Source: Sipunculus nudus (taxonomy: Eukaryota; Annelida; Sipuncula; Golfingiida; Sipunculidae). From it: a DNA stretch of 64,000 nt. Every line of letters begins with the position of its first letter. Positions within the stretch are counted from its first letter, which is position 1. Under the pieces are notes generated by a model. That model worked only from the letters and a program-made list of their open reading frames with translations. It made no database searches and was not told where the DNA came from. Shown here piece after piece: positions 1 through 13,065 of the stretch. A program made the position numbers and the translations under genes. Location: contig CM049320.1 of the NCBI GenBank assembly GCA_026874595.1, positions 36,862,214 through 36,926,213 on the forward strand, in the 5' to 3' direction.

Positions 1-587
1 TTTCAGACAATGCTCGGATCTCTTTTCAACCTCATATTGAATGCAGTTGATCACTTAGGCATGATCCAATGTTAACAGTGTAACATTAAAATGCTGTTAA
101 TCTGACGAATTTCTTTTGTATTTTGTATTAATAAAATCTGAGATATGCCATTTGTACTAAAGTTTTCATGCTTAATATGGAATAATTTGAAACCGTATTA
201 TTATTTTTGTCATGTTTAACTCCGTCAGCCACCTTTTCTTAAGGGTGGATTTCATCACCACTGCCTACGGGGCAGTCTCGGTGCATAATAAAAAGCGGGA
301 AATAATTATTTTTTTTATAGGTGGGAACAAACATTTCGACAATGTATTTTGCTATTGTACATGATTGCTTGTGACCAACTAAAAGAATTTATCATGTATT
401 CAGAAATGAAATTGAATATATCATATTAATATCATGTCATGTTTACCTCCGTCAGCGATCTTTTTTTCAATGCAGACCTCTTTACTACTGTCCTGTCGTA
501 GAAAGCGATTGTGTTTATGACCTGATTTATTTTGTTTTAATATGAATAACGAAAACGTCATAATTTGATAAGAGGGTAGCTCCTCGA

Positions 588-1020
588 GGGTAAGAAAATG
601 TAAGGCTGAATTTAACTTTTAGTGCAGGCAGTATTTTTTTTTTTACGTTTGCACATGTGCATGGTATGTGTTGCGTCTACATGCACTTCTTAGAATATAT
701 TTAGGTACAATAGATTCTAGGATGGTTATAGGGTAAGGAAATATAAGGCTGGGTTCAACTTTCATTTAAGCCAATATTTTATTATTTTATTTCGATCATG
801 TGCATGGCATGTGTATTCGTCTACCCGTATTTCTTAGAATATCTGTAGGTATAACAGATTCTAGGGTGGTTATACGGTAAGGAAATGTAATGCTTAATTC
901 AACTCTTTGTGCAGCCAGTATTTTTGTATTTTACTTCGAACATAAGTATGGCATGTATATGTGCGTTCTACTAAATAGACATATAGAGAGGAACGTATGG
1001 CCCTCAATATTGAAAGACTT
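588..1020. repeat. Tandem repeat, three diverged 144-bp units
   Basis: Units begin near 588, 732 and 876 with a GGTAAGGAAATGTAAGGCT-like word. Each continues through an ACATGTGCATGGCATGTGT-like stretch to TTCTTAGAATAT and AGATTCTAGG. The spacing is regular and the units have diverged by many substitutions, so the array is old. No coding capacity is seen. A weaker duplication (a GTTTACCTCCGTCAGC-like word near 213 and 437) lies just upstream. Confidence 0.75.
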
Positions 1021-1598
1021 GTTAAGCTATTAAAAGAAGCAGAATAGAATATCATGTAGCAAATGTTAAAGGGGATGCAAAGGGGAACCTTCAGGTCATT
1101 GCTTCTATCAAGGACAAAATAAAAACAGTCGCCTGGTACAAAAAACAGCATACAAGCAACACATGGATGACTTTTTCAGGCTGCTCTATAAGTTACACAA
1201 TTCTTTGTACAACATGAAACCCCAAGCTAGAAAATAACATGTGTGATCACAGAGATTAAACTATGCAAGAAAGCCCAAGTTCAACCCCAAGCAACCACTG
1301 CTCAGCAAATATGGCACAACTTGCCGTTACAGGTGAGCTCAGCGTCGCATATGTGCACATGCCTTAACATTACATCACTCATTGCATTCAAAAGACAATC
1401 GACATATAGCAGAAATGCATATATACTGTTTGCTATCTATTTCTCACAATCAAATGTTAAACAAACACCAACCATTGTATTAGTATCCTGAAGTTCCTGA
1501 AGTACAACAACAAATGAAAATGATAAACTCTGATTTAAATTTCTTATACGGCACAAAGGAACGTCCCCATATTTGCACTATAAAATAAATAATAATAC
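1021..1598. other. No feature recognised
   Basis: AT-rich sequence with only short open frames that have no recognisable motif. Confidence 0.5.
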
Positions 1599-1672
1599 CA
1601 TGTTGATTGGGAATCGAACCAATGACCCACCGATTGCTCCAACAACCCAACACTGAGCTAACAGGGAACTCC
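1599..1672 (-). repeat. tRNA-like SINE head or tRNA pseudogene
   Basis: The minus strand reads CCCTGTTAGCTCAGTGTTGG, an A-box type sequence, followed about 40 nt later by GGTTCGATTCC, a canonical B box. The D-loop region is too long for a normal tRNA and the acceptor stem does not close, so this is not a functional tRNA gene. A second related head lies 296 bp away at 1905-1972 in the same orientation. Confidence 0.45.
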
Positions 1673-1904
1673 ATTTTTCCTCTTTGTATCAGCACACTTT
1701 TACAGGATCAGCGAAGTGACGTCACTACTGTGACTGGTATCATACATATTGCATGTGTCGACACAGCAACTTTGCATGCAGCAGTGATTACCTGATGGCC
1801 TTTTTATTGTGTACATTAAATAATGTATACAGAGATGTTTTATTGGCCAGGCTGGTCCATTGAGAAATAGAACAAGAATACACAGAAAAAGTCGGATCAC
1901 CCCG

Positions 1905-1972
1905 TATGGGAATCGAACCCATTCGATTGCCGATCGTCTGCTCTACCACTGAGCTAACAGGGATCCCCAACT
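1905..1972 (-). repeat. tRNA-like SINE head or tRNA pseudogene
   Basis: On the minus strand the D arm is perfect (GCTC, AGTGGTA, GAGC) and the T arm is perfect (ATGGG, TTCGATT, CCCAT). Six acceptor base pairs (CCCTGT with ACGGGG) can form. The anticodon and variable regions together are about six nucleotides short and no normal 7-nt anticodon loop is present. This is best read as a tRNA-derived repeat or decayed tRNA, related to the copy at 1599-1672. Confidence 0.5.
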
Positions 1973-2132
1973 TCCAGTGTGATAAAGGGTAATTATATAC
2001 CAAAATCAAATACAACATGTGTCAAAAATTGATCATCAGTTGTTATTGACAGTTCTTATTGACATAAATAAAATATACTTAAACTATTAATACATTAGTC
2101 ACTAAATTTGAGTGATAAAAAGAATATTATAA

Positions 2133-2136
<4 letters not shown>

Positions 2137-2169
<33 letters not shown>
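2137..2169. repeat. (TA)n microsatellite
   Basis: Uninterrupted AT dinucleotide run of about 33 bp. Confidence 0.95.
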
Positions 2170-2170
<1 letters not shown>

Positions 2171-4390
2171 CCACAGGTAGCTCTAACTGTTTATATATAC
2201 CAACACTTCCTTTAATGTTATAGAAAAATAGTTATACCCCTCCCCCCAATGACAGCATGTGTCGCTTTATCCTCTATGGAAGCAACATCTTTTACCTTGT
2301 CATTTTTAATTCTTTGTTAAAACTGTACTCTAAGTGATCACTAGTTTAATAACTGTTACATAGCTGATGATTCCGTCTCTGAGAGCGGCCATATCAGAAA
2401 CAGCCTCAAATTCATTATACTTCTAACATTTACATTTAAAACATCACTGTAGCCTCTATATGTACACCTAAGGGTGCGTTTCTTGATAAATTAATACTGT
2501 TTGAAAAATGGTGCCATGTACGGCTGGTTCCATGTGTATAAACAGCACGCTTTCTTGGTTTTATTTCCTACCTAGCAGGAGTATCCAAGAAACCACCATT
2601 ATGGGAACTAAGTGCTTTACATTGGACTGATTCACTTATTGTAAATTTACCACCAGGTGGCAGCACTAACATACATTGGCATGAACAACTTACTTTGCCA
2701 CGATGTAGCATGTTGCTATCTACCGAATAAATATAGAGCACCCAATAAAATACAAGTCATAAAAATTTACACTTTGTATCCATATAATATTTTATGGACC
2801 ACGCTTAAGTTATAACAACTGGTTCTCATCATAAGTCGTTTCTACTAAAATACATTTCGGTTTGGTACATGGGACGGCCGGGTCTACCTGTCTCAACTGT
2901 CAATCTTTAAAATACAAATTTGCTACATCACACATCCGGAGATGTGGACAGAATATCAGAACACATGGGACATGAACCAAAATGTTAAGCGCAAAGTAAC
3001 CAAGGAAATCATAGACTTTAAACGGGTTGTTACTGTCGCAAAAAAAAATACTTTGTTATTGCAGATTGTGACCTGCATGATGTGTTGAATAAACAAAAAC
3101 TGTGTGACCTCACAGCAATGCGAACATGCTAATGACCGTTTGAGCCTTTCTAGCCAAAACGGGTGCCGTTTAGGTTGAATACCCCCGGCAAGTTGATGAT
3201 GAGTTTCTACGCCTCGTTGAACAATCCTGTTCTCGAGGCGAAAGCGGTTTTTAGCCAGAAAGAAAAAAATATAAAATATATGTTGCCAATTGAGCCAAAC
3301 AGGTATACCTATCTGGCATAACAATAACAATATCTGGCAATAACATACAAACCCTTTTTACTCATTGAGCATGGCTATGCAAAGAAAACACATTTTCAAA
3401 TAATTAATAATCAATATAAATTACCTTGTGATTTTAAACATTGGACTTAAATACAAATAATTATGCTTTTACAATGACAGTTAATGTATAAATGAGAAGA
3501 TAAAGTGACAGTGCCACATAATATTCTTCATATCAAGCAATGTGACTCATGGCTCTGTGAGAAAGCCTTTTCACAATGTAACCTGCTGTTGGTACCTTCA
3601 TATGTCTCCAGGACCAAACTGTATTGTATGACACGTAAAGGACTGTGGCACTTATTTGACACATCTGACCTTTATCTCCCCCCCCCCCCCCCCCCCCCAA
3701 CCCCGTTTGTCGTCAGTCCGATGCGTTTATTAGCAACATACATCTTGCATTAGAACATTGTGTGAGACCAATTCCCTCTCAGGGCACTGCGGGCAAAGCC
3801 ACACACTGGTGGCTTGGTGGGATGGTGATCGCCCCTGTCCAAACAATACATCCCTGTTGTCAATACCCGTAATCTCATTTGGACAAAAACCTGTCGCATT
3901 TTTTTTTTACATTAGGATCCATATTGAGCAATGTACTCACTATAGCTCAGAAAAAAGCTTGTTTGAGGCACACAGATATTAAGCCGGCATGAATAACATT
4001 TGGGGTTCACCCTTACATGCATTTAACTTCAGCTCCAGCGGACCTCTTCCAGATCACAATGAATTAGCATGTAACACATTGACCCGTTAAAAATTAATAT
4101 ATTTTGCATTAACCGGGAATATTTTAAGGTAGAAAAATAATTCCTATTTATGTCGACACAAGGTTTTGTAATTTGAACTGGCACCGGCACTGTCAACTCT
4201 GCAGTGACGTCAGCCACAGGAAAACCCCATGTGATATTACTAAAAAAAGTTTAAAAATCTAATAACATAATGAGGAGTTTCAATAATGAGTGGTGTTGGC
4301 TAAAACGTGGATTAATACACCCACAAACACTCACCCACCCATCCACGCACACACGTATTTATACATATATAGGTATATGTATATTAACAT
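2170..4390. other. No gene recognised; one poly-C tract
   Basis: AT-rich intergenic DNA. A poly-C tract occupies about 3677-3699. Open frames of up to 124 codons on the minus strand near 2956-3330 show no domain signature or plausible codon pattern. Confidence 0.5.
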
Positions 4391-4600
4391 CGCTTAACGA
4401 CCACCTCATTTTAGTGAATACCTCAAAATTACGACCATTACTTTGCAGTCCAAATTCTTTATGTGCTCTTTATAATAGACCTTACCTAGACCACCTCGAA
4501 AATGCTATCACTTATCGAGGTCTTGACGGTGATCGTTATTTCGAGTGTTCACAATATATATTCATTCGACGGAGTTATTCAGTTAGGGGTATTTAACAAT
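4390..4600. mobile_element. Possible pogo/Tigger-type MITE remnant
   Basis: Contains repeated CGACCAC / ACGACCAT and TCGAGGTC-like words resembling the subterminal sequence of pogo/Tigger-like MITEs, and similar to 44235-44440. Termini are not clear. Confidence 0.25.
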
Positions 4601-4813
4601 GATGGGACCGGATATTTTGCGCGCAGTAAACAGGTGCCCTTAGTAGGGAGGTCATAGATTTCGAGACCTACTATCAAGAGACTGCCCATGAGTGAACGTA
4701 AATAGGAGATGCCATTAGTAAGGAGATGTTCAACTGTATATATGTATACACAGACATATATGCTCACTTTCTTTTTTACAAAATTACTTGTGAATATATG
4801 TATATACTTTCAG

Positions 4814-7800
4814 GTACGGGGCTTAATAATAACAAAAAAGTCACTTTCAAGGAGGCTTTACAAAACTGTTCAGGAAATCTTCTTCAGCCGGATGAGGTTC
4901 ATAATGTCGATTTGGAAAAGCACATCGTTTGGATTGCTTTGGCAGAAGAAGAATTGGACGCCTGGATTGGGATAAATAATTCTGAAGCTGGTAATGTTTC
5001 TGTATTTAGAAAGAGGAATACTGTGCATATTATTAATAAATTGAAAACACTTAGAAATGAATCTGATTAATGTTTTTTTTCTTATAGGGGATGCTAAAAA
5101 CATTGATTGAGAAGGTCATTGTGTTAAGCTTGACGATGACAAATCACTGGCAAAAGTTGAATGCTGGAATACAGACTATGAAAAAGATGTGATTTGTCAG
5201 ACAACTGGTTTGTGCCTTGTAAAAAGAGACATATTCGATGTGTGATCATTGCTTGCCGGACATTTTCGATTTCGGCAAGCATGTTGGTCAGTTGCGCATA
5301 TCTGTTTGTTTGATTGTCTGTCTGCCCCAAGCCTAAAATTCGATTGTTTTACAGCGAACACTTTCAAACTTACACAGGTGATATAGAACCAAAAGTCCCC
5401 AAAGCCTATTGATTTTTGACATATTGGTCAAATGTAAAGATCAAGATCACCAAAAAAATATTTTCGACATAACTTTGTCAATATTGGACCTATCGTCACT
5501 GACATAGGCTCAATTTCTTCCTTTAGGTCTTCTCCATTACCTAGTTAAGTCTTTTGGTCTTAATCTTGTGTCGCTTTGTCAGTATGACTGTCTGTTTGTC
5601 AGTTGTCCTCTAATTATCCTGCTTGCTGGTCCATGCGTCACACATATAACATTCTACAGGCCACCCTTTTACAGGAATCCTTTTGAAACTGGTATAACTT
5701 ATACGCTAATATCTCGAAGGTAATTTTTCATTTCCGGTTATGAACGCTGGGGGCGCTGCACTCGAACGACCCCAACATATTATTTTTGGCTATATCACAG
5801 AAACTATAAACCTCAATTACATTAACTATGGCTTATTTTTTTCCTCCGAGCCTTCTTCATACCTTGTTGAAGTCATCTGGTCCAAATCTTGTGTCACTTT
5901 GTCAATATGTCTGTCTGTTTTTCAGCTGTCTCAATTTCTAATGGTTGCTGGTTCATCGTCTTACATATAACATTCTTCATTCCTCAGTTTTCTTGTAATT
6001 AGTTTGTAACTTACACATATGTGTATTGTTTAAATAGGTCAAAGTCATCAAAACATGTCAAGATCTTATTTCCCCTCACAACGTTGACAATATTGATCCT
6101 GTCTTCACAAGCAATAGCTCATTTTCTTCCTCATCTTTCTTGCTCATTTATTTAACTATTTCTAGGTCATTTCCGGCAAGCGCTCGATCTCAGTTCATCT
6201 TGTTTATATATTTTGTCGATATGCTTCTACATATCTTGCGCTGAGTTTGATTGCGTATACTTTCTTACGAACGTTCTAATATATTTAATTTCAAACAAAT
6301 AAATATGTGATTATTCGTTTAACCTACCTAAGATTCGAGCTGCAGAGGAAATGTTAATAAGAAGGAATGTTATAGTGTACTGAACGGATCGATGGATTGG
6401 TACCAAGCTAAACAAGTCTGTAGGAGTCAGGGAATGACAATGGCGAGCACACGTCATGTCCCCGAATAAATAATTTTAAGAAGACGTACGTGGATTGGAT
6501 TGTCAAAGAGAAGTACTTAATTCAATCCTATATTTCATGTTTTATGAATTCGGTTGAAGAGACAAGCTGTGTTTGTGATAGGTTCTATCTTTTGCTTTAG
6601 ATATATTAGAAGAAAGAAATTTTCAGGGCTGTTTTGCGTTTACTTCTACTTTCCTGAGGATGAACATTACATGCAAACACTTTCATCAATTCTCTAAGAA
6701 CTGAAGATGTATACCAATCCTGAAGATTTCACAAACACAAGTATACCTAAGAGAGGGTGCATGGTAGCGTGGCGCTACAGTACAACCATAAACAAGAAAA
6801 TGGTAGGTTGCCAGAGCAGACATCATTTCTTCTGTCGACCTAAAGGTAAGGACTTTTATAATATTCCCTTATACTACCTAACAAATGTATTCACGTTCCC
6901 TCCTTCTCGTTTACTCATTTATTTATTTCAAAATTGAATGTTTTCACGATTAAGTGTATTTCAATTACTCCGATTTTTTGTTGCCTTTGTGTGACCACAA
7001 AGAGAAAGTAATAATTTTAATGGATATTCCATATAGACACAACTTCCCCCCTGCAGACATATAGAAAGACTTCTGCTTTTGCCACGTTAGGTCCTTCTGA
7101 GTTTTTAACCGAAATTGCACCTGCAATTCCGACTAACATGACAAGAATTGGTGGTAAGAATATGATTTTTATAATATTCCCACTCTCATTTAATTACGTT
7201 ATCTTACGTTACAACTAAGCCTTGCTTGTTTTACCATTCCGTGTTTCTGTGAATCCTCGAACCTTTTTTTTTTTGCAAGGAATGTTATGATTCATTGTGA
7301 TAGTTGAAACATATTACTAATGAAAAAGTAATCACAATGAATCAGTTCTGTATCAATGAGTTTCTATTTATCCCTACATATCGGATATGAAATTCACAAC
7401 CCACAATTTATTCAAGGCAAACTAATGGTCGAGTTGGTCACAGGTTTATTCTGAATTCACAAATAACATAATAATGCTAACATATAATATGTCCGGATGA
7501 AGATGGATCGGCGAGTGTCTTACTATTTTTGTCGGCAAAACTGTGCAGGAATTTCATACATATGTAATGATAAAGTCGATCAGTCATTATTTCTGTCCAC
7601 CAGGAAGATATGATCATGGCTACTAAGATTATTTTTTCTCAAAAGAAGAAGCAAAATATTCCAGGTTTCATGAATTTAGATTTCGTTTCTAGTTTACCTT
7701 TCGTTCATTACAGAAGACGAAAAACAAGTATTACCATTGAAACATGGTGTGCCTGTTTCACCGGTACATATCAAATGTATTTTAATCTTCTTAATACATC

Positions 7801-7931
7801 AAATTTCAGATATAGGGACTGGATATAATATGTATCAACTTGGAATTATCATGTCCTACACCGCGTCAGCCGTGCCGTTCTTGGCTTTTCTGTTATACAC
7901 CACACGATACCTAGTATGCATTTTCTCTTAA
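4814..7931 (+). pseudogene. Tandem C-type lectin domain membrane protein, disrupted
   Basis: At least eight candidate exons. The first C-type lectin-like domain (CTLD) lies in 4814-5070 (hallmarks FKEALQNCSGNLLQPDE, then WIGINN) and from 5088 (GHC, VECWN, VICQ). The second begins at 6333 (cysteines in SSCRGN and KKECYSV, then WYQAKQVCRSQGMTMAS) and ends at 6845 (CMVAW, CQSRHHFFCRP). Further candidate exons at 7037-7153, 7607-7662, 7714-7746 and from 7810 join in phase 1 and end in a hydrophobic segment (residues of 7830-7931), so a type I membrane protein is likely. Disruptions: an in-frame stop in the first domain (NID-stop-EGHC near 5107) with no clear donor after 5070, and a frameshift plus stop near 6455 in the second. 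Mollusc CTLD proteins commonly bind glycans in innate immunity; that role is family knowledge, not shown here. It is a pseudogene, or a gene with assembly errors. Confidence 0.65.
5340..6190. repeat. Diverged ~320-bp tandem repeat inside the lectin gene intron
   Basis: Two similar units begin near 5528 and 5850 (shared CTTGTGTC.CTTTGTCA.TATG.CTGTCTGT words and CACATATAACATTCT), with a partial third from about 6141. They contain scattered GTCAA.GATCA elements. They fill the intron between the two lectin domains. Confidence 0.6.
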
Positions 7932-9130
7932 TCTAATAATTCTGTATCGCTTAGTCTTGTATCAGTAGAGAGGGATACATGCAGGCGTAAAAAAATTTAA
8001 GGCGGGAGGCAAATGGTTTGTCCTGCAATTTTACTGACATGAAGTACATATTTTAAAACGACAGTAGAGAGATAATGCAAACACAGATGGTTTGTAATTT
8101 CTTATTTGACCCAATTTAACTAAAGAAAATCACTTTCTCAACAAGCATGGTTGAATGGTTGAATGGTGTTAAGAAAGCGAGATGTTAAGAAAACCACTAC
8201 AGAGATGGTCAATCTGTTCCTAGAGTCAACAATATAGATTTACCTAGATAGCTCATATATAATACATATTTGTAAATGTGTGCTTTCAGTGGCAGAGGTG
8301 CACCTGATATATTTCGGAGAAGAACCCCGACAATGTATTCTAACACGAACTTTGCTGCACTACCAAATTATTTTGGAGGTGTGCCATCTGTGACAATAAA
8401 TAACAGAACGGGCTAATAGTACTGACAATTGCTGCGGTCCCAGCAATATGTTAGTTTACACAATAGAGAAGTACTTATAGTCGAAATATATGTTTTTCGT
8501 ATAACCAACAATTGATCTACAAAACAAACATGTTTAATTTGTATTTGTACACACTCCTGTAATTATCGGAAATAATTGTATAATATGGACGAACCATGCT
8601 TGTATGGCACGCAATTTATCCGCAAGCATGGTTCTCTGTTCCAGTGTAAATAATTATTATAAGATATACCACACACACACACACACCCACACTCTATATA
8701 TAGGGAAAGAGAGTCCCACGACTGAAACTTAACAATCTCTTAGACCACAGAAAGAAACGTGCTGTGTCCTTATGTAAATAACGGAATAGGCTGCTCAATA
8801 GTTGAGGCTTCCTGTACCACGAACATAACTATAACCGTTCAAAAACCGATAATTACAAGAAAATATTACTCTTGTTATGTGGGTATACACCAGGAAGCAA
8901 AATTACTGAGGTTCATTGTTTAAGAAAAGGTTATACAGTACACTATTTATCTCAGTATATACCCTATTTATCAACTACAGGCATTTTTATAAAATTAATT
9001 GATTAATCAAGCAAAGATTAAACCTTTTCCTATCTGGCGAGTTTTTTATTGATTGCTTATGTGTGTGTTTTTTTCTAAAAAGTATGCATTACTTCAGTTA
9101 TACGTTATTAAAAAAAAAAGATACATGCCG
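7932..9130. other. No gene recognised; short (CA)n tract
   Basis: AT-rich. A short CA repeat lies near 8671-8688. A 3' exon of the lectin-like gene could be hidden here but none can be supported. Confidence 0.45.
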
Positions 9131-10221
9131 TGGGTAAGTGATCACCTTCCTCCCCTTGTCACCCCACGGGGGATGTGAACTTCCAGGTTCTTTTCAGTCA
9201 GTCAAAACAACAGGTAGACCTGAGATTACACACATGCAATTCAATGTTTACTCCAAAAATAATAAAATACAGTTGTATTTTAACAAAAAGTAATAATAAC
9301 AAATAAATGGTTAATAGGTTCTGACAGATCACGGGGGTGGGGGTGGGGTGGGGTGTCAACATCAAGAAAAAAATCACACAGTCCTATTCAACACTACACA
9401 TAAACCAAGTCCTCCTAACAACTTATTCACATCACGTGACTCCTCACAGACAAGTCCACAGTTCTAGCGTAATCCCTGTTAAATAGTAAACTCCAAATCA
9501 CTGACTCGCACGGTAGTTCACCTCTAGCGGAAGGCCTTCACCACGTTACCAGAAAGTTGATACAAACCAAGCGTTAATCCACAAATGTCCTGTGTTAGAG
9601 CCCTCTTTTTACGACTCTCTCTATCTCAGCTGCAATCAACTACCACTCTCCGGCTGTCGAATACTAAGAAAACTCTCACTAGCGAATCTCAGCACCGTTA
9701 CAACTCAGGGATACTCTCTACAATCGACCTTTGACCTTACGGTAAAGACCTCTCTTTCTCCATGTAGGGGGTCGTCGGACTATTTTCGATCTCGGTTACC
9801 TGAGAACAAGTCTCGCCTATCGTAACCAGCGTAAACAACATTGGTGTACCCGCATGTCACCATCAGTGCTTACACGAGATACCACATACGTCTTTAGGCG
9901 GGTGGTTATACTTTGTGCAGTTATCAGCAAGCATTTACTTTCTTGTTATGCAGAGTCGGCCCTCGAGCTGGTATTTCTGGAATGTCAAAGTATAATCAAC
10001 TTGTTCACAGCATGATGCACAAGTTACAACACAAGTGTTCATAGTTATAAATAAAACGATGTACTTAAATGGCATGACTTAATAATAATATAAACTATGG
10101 TAGTTCCCCGTTCTGAGATTTGTCGTTATACTCATTGCAGGTCAGGGAAGGCAAAATGATTTTATTATCGTATTATTCAAGAGCATTACTGCCATTGCGA
10201 CTTATCAGATGTTTTATCTCA

Positions 10222-10222
<1 letters not shown>
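9131..10222. other. Less AT-rich segment with G-quadruplex motif, no gene recognised
   Basis: 9333-9353 is a G-run array (runs of 5, 5, 4 and 4 G separated by single T), a textbook intramolecular G-quadruplex motif on the plus strand. 9400-9950 is richer in C than its surroundings and may be an old LTR-type repeat, but no termini were found. Confidence 0.4.

Positions 10223-10280
<58 letters not shown>
10223..10280. repeat. (TA)n microsatellite
   Basis: Uninterrupted TA run of about 58 bp. Confidence 0.95.
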
Positions 10281-10283
<3 letters not shown>

Positions 10284-11478
10284 CCTGTGTTATCAGTCTC
10301 TATGCAATGTTCAGAATATACCATGCCTATAGTACATCCCATCCAGGTAAGTGTGTATATCACAACAGTTTTTTTTCTGGTAGAATATGTTCTGACATTT
10401 TTTTTTATATAATACTTATTCTCTATCAGTTTTTGGGTTTTACATCTCTGTTAAATCATTTGTAAAAACTACCTTTCATTAACATATGAATATCTTAATT
10501 TTATATAAGCAATGAACAAAAGGTTAACAAAGGTGCAGAAAATTAACTATTTGTTTTTTGTGGCCTACACAAAACCTGCCCTTGCGCCAACAGCAGATTC
10601 GGGACATTAATCAATCAGAATATAATTCAACCATACATCAGTCAAAACAATCGCAGGAAATGTGTGTAACATCCAGGATTTGTTGATGGTGCATGCAGTT
10701 TTTTTAACCAAAGAGTACCTATAACATCAAAATGCCCTGTTAATTTTAAAAGAACTTTATTTTGAGATCATTGATAGATCAGGCACTTCTGTTGTTCTTT
10801 ATGCAACATTATGAAGAATAATAGTTTACAAATATAATGGGAAACTTTCAAGAAGTAGAAAGGAAGATTTTGTAAAAATGTTATATGATATTTACTGTTA
10901 ATGATGCATACTTTCAAAATATCAAATACAAATTAAGCAAACCTGAAACATCCTTAGTAAGTCAAATAATATATATAAATATATAATTATATGGTCAATA
11001 TTTTGCTTGCTCTTAGGCTCTGAGAACATGGTCAACATTAACTTATTAAAGGAAATAACATTAACTTATTAAAGATTTCCTTTGAGTTTTGTTTAGCTGT
11101 CATGATATCTTGGTTCATATTTGAGCCCTGCTTACTGATGGCTTGATACACAATGAACCAAGACCAGTGGCTACAATTTGAAATTCACATCAGTTACCAA
11201 TCTCTGTCTATAGGTGAACTTAATCATTAAAAGTATTTATATTCTTCTGAGTGTAATCCTGCCCTAATATCAAGCCATTTTCTTCCTTAAACCCCACCAT
11301 GACCTTTGCTGGACTGTAAGAGACTCGCACTTTTTCTGTAATCACAATACATTGATTTATCTGTTATGTATATGCACTAGTACAGCAGTTTGATCAGCCT
11401 GTAAATGGTCTAGGACTGATGTTAAGAGTCATCTACAGTAAAAAGAAAAATGTATGTACCAGTGATAACTAAATTAAT
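10281..11478. other. No feature recognised
   Basis: AT-rich; nothing coding is visible. It would correspond to the 3' side of the minus-strand helicase pseudogene. Confidence 0.5.
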
Positions 11479-12080
11479 CTACTTGGTTTCAGTGACAGCA
11501 GTTTGGCAAACACTACAACAAGCTGAAGCTGGCCCCTCAGACAACTGAATGTCAAAACCAAAATGTCTCACAAGGAATATCCTAAGACATCCTTTACTTT
11601 GGCAGTATTCTTTGATCTCAGGTGGCATATTATTTGACTTTAAGTGATCACTTTTGTAGTTAAGTACTGCTTTTGAATTTTGTCCCATCCTTCTAGCTCT
11701 GCCGGACTCTTGTACATATGCCTCCAGCATAAATGGGGGCTGAAATGTATAACTCTTTCCACTGCCGGAGCATTAACCCCCGTCCCGGAAGCTGTTGTAG
11801 CTAGTATCAGTCTGCAGCTTGGGTTTTCTTGTGATAGCTCTTTGATAATCCTATCTTTATCAGTTGCTGGATAACCATTCTGATATTGGGCATACATTGA
11901 GCTGCCACCAACAGCATCTTTCATCTTATCCTCATTGAAGTTCCAGCAGTATGCCATGTGATCACACCCTTCCATGTATGCAATAGTAACTGGAAAGTCC
12001 TTTTGCTTCTGAGAGCAGCTCCAGACAGAATGGTTCCATAATGGCATCAAGTTTGTCAAACTTATGCAGGTTCGGCAGCC
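11479..12080 (-). pseudogene. RecQ-like helicase, C-terminal helicase domain exon
   Basis: The minus strand encodes the second RecA-like lobe of a superfamily 2 RecQ-type DNA helicase. Motif V is seen as LILATTASGTGVNAPAVERV, followed by VIHFSP, then after a one-base frame break near 11733 by motif VI, AYVQESGRARRMGQ, where Q and the two arginines are the expected ATP-coupling residues. A cysteine-containing tail follows (EYCQSKGC). RecQ helicases unwind DNA 3'-5' in recombination and repair; many invertebrate genomes carry multiple divergent RecQ-like copies. The break inside the motif V-VI block means this copy cannot make a normal helicase unless it is a sequencing error. Upstream exons are at 12969-13065 and 13709-13866. 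Confidence 0.75.
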
Positions 12081-12139
12081 GAGTGTGAGCCTAGGGAGAA
12101 AAATATTGAAAAACACCCTCAGAATATACAGGGAAAACA

Positions 12140-12158
12140 TGGGGTGGGGGGGGGGGGG
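12140..12158. repeat. Poly-G tract
   Basis: GGGGT followed by a long G run; possible G-quadruplex or length-variable site. Confidence 0.85.
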
Positions 12159-12221
12159 CAGGGAGGTTAATGACTGTGGCAGCAGAAACAGTCTGTTTAC
12201 CAGACTATGCTGTCATGGGAA

Positions 12222-12324
<103 letters not shown>

Positions 12325-12968
12325 TTTATAATGTTGAAATCTGCAGTCCTTAAAATAAATGCAATAACAATGCACAATTATCATTATTAAGGGGGTAACT
12401 ATTTATCACCCAGGCTATTTCTCTTAATGGGGCAATTGATAATCCATATTATACTAGAAGTTCCAGGTGACAATTACACTGATGACATACAATAGTCATA
12501 CCAAAGCATAACAATGCAGACTGCTACATGTAGTTTGGAATAATTCTTGTCAGTGTTTAAAATATGACAAAATGCGATCAATGTATTGGCTTATACATCT
12601 GCAAGCCACTGGCCATATAAAATCCCACATAGGGTTACTTATTTGACAGTGTTATTGAATATCAAGAAGCAGAAATGTACTACTAAATACAGGAATTATA
12701 TTTTCATGCAAACATATCTATATCAACAGGGTAATATACATTTACAAGTAAACCTGTTCAATTACACTAAATGACATATTGAGGAGAATTAAAGATGCTA
12801 CCTATTAAAGTGAAATGTATAATATTTATTATTTATTAAGATAAGGCAGCAGTCAAGTGATTTATACAATAAACAAGTAACTATGATGCATTCTCTTTCA
12901 AGATGCATTATTTCAATATCTGTTTTAAAACACTAGAAAATGTTTGACCATAAATAAAATAAATTTAC

Positions 12969-13065
12969 CATTCAGCAATGCAGTGTACTTCAAAAATAGC
13001 CACACATCCCAGCTTTTTCGGACTTTGCAGAATAGTATGTATGGCAGGTTTGTGGGTTGTTTTAG
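12969..13065 (-). pseudogene. RecQ-like helicase, motif II exon
   Basis: The minus strand reads LQSPKKLGCVAIFEVHCIAEW and ends at a GT donor (TG/GTAAAT). This aligns with RecQ motif II, normally an I-D-E-A-H-C core. Here the aspartate of the Walker B box is F and the alanine is V, so the Mg-ATP site would be lost. It lies in order between the motif Ia exon and the C-terminal lobe exon, which supports one former gene. Confidence 0.55.

Noticed and set aside
2956-3330. 124-codon minus-strand frame
   Set aside because: No recognisable domain, no splice context and nothing conserved that I can see; its length is within chance for this much sequence.
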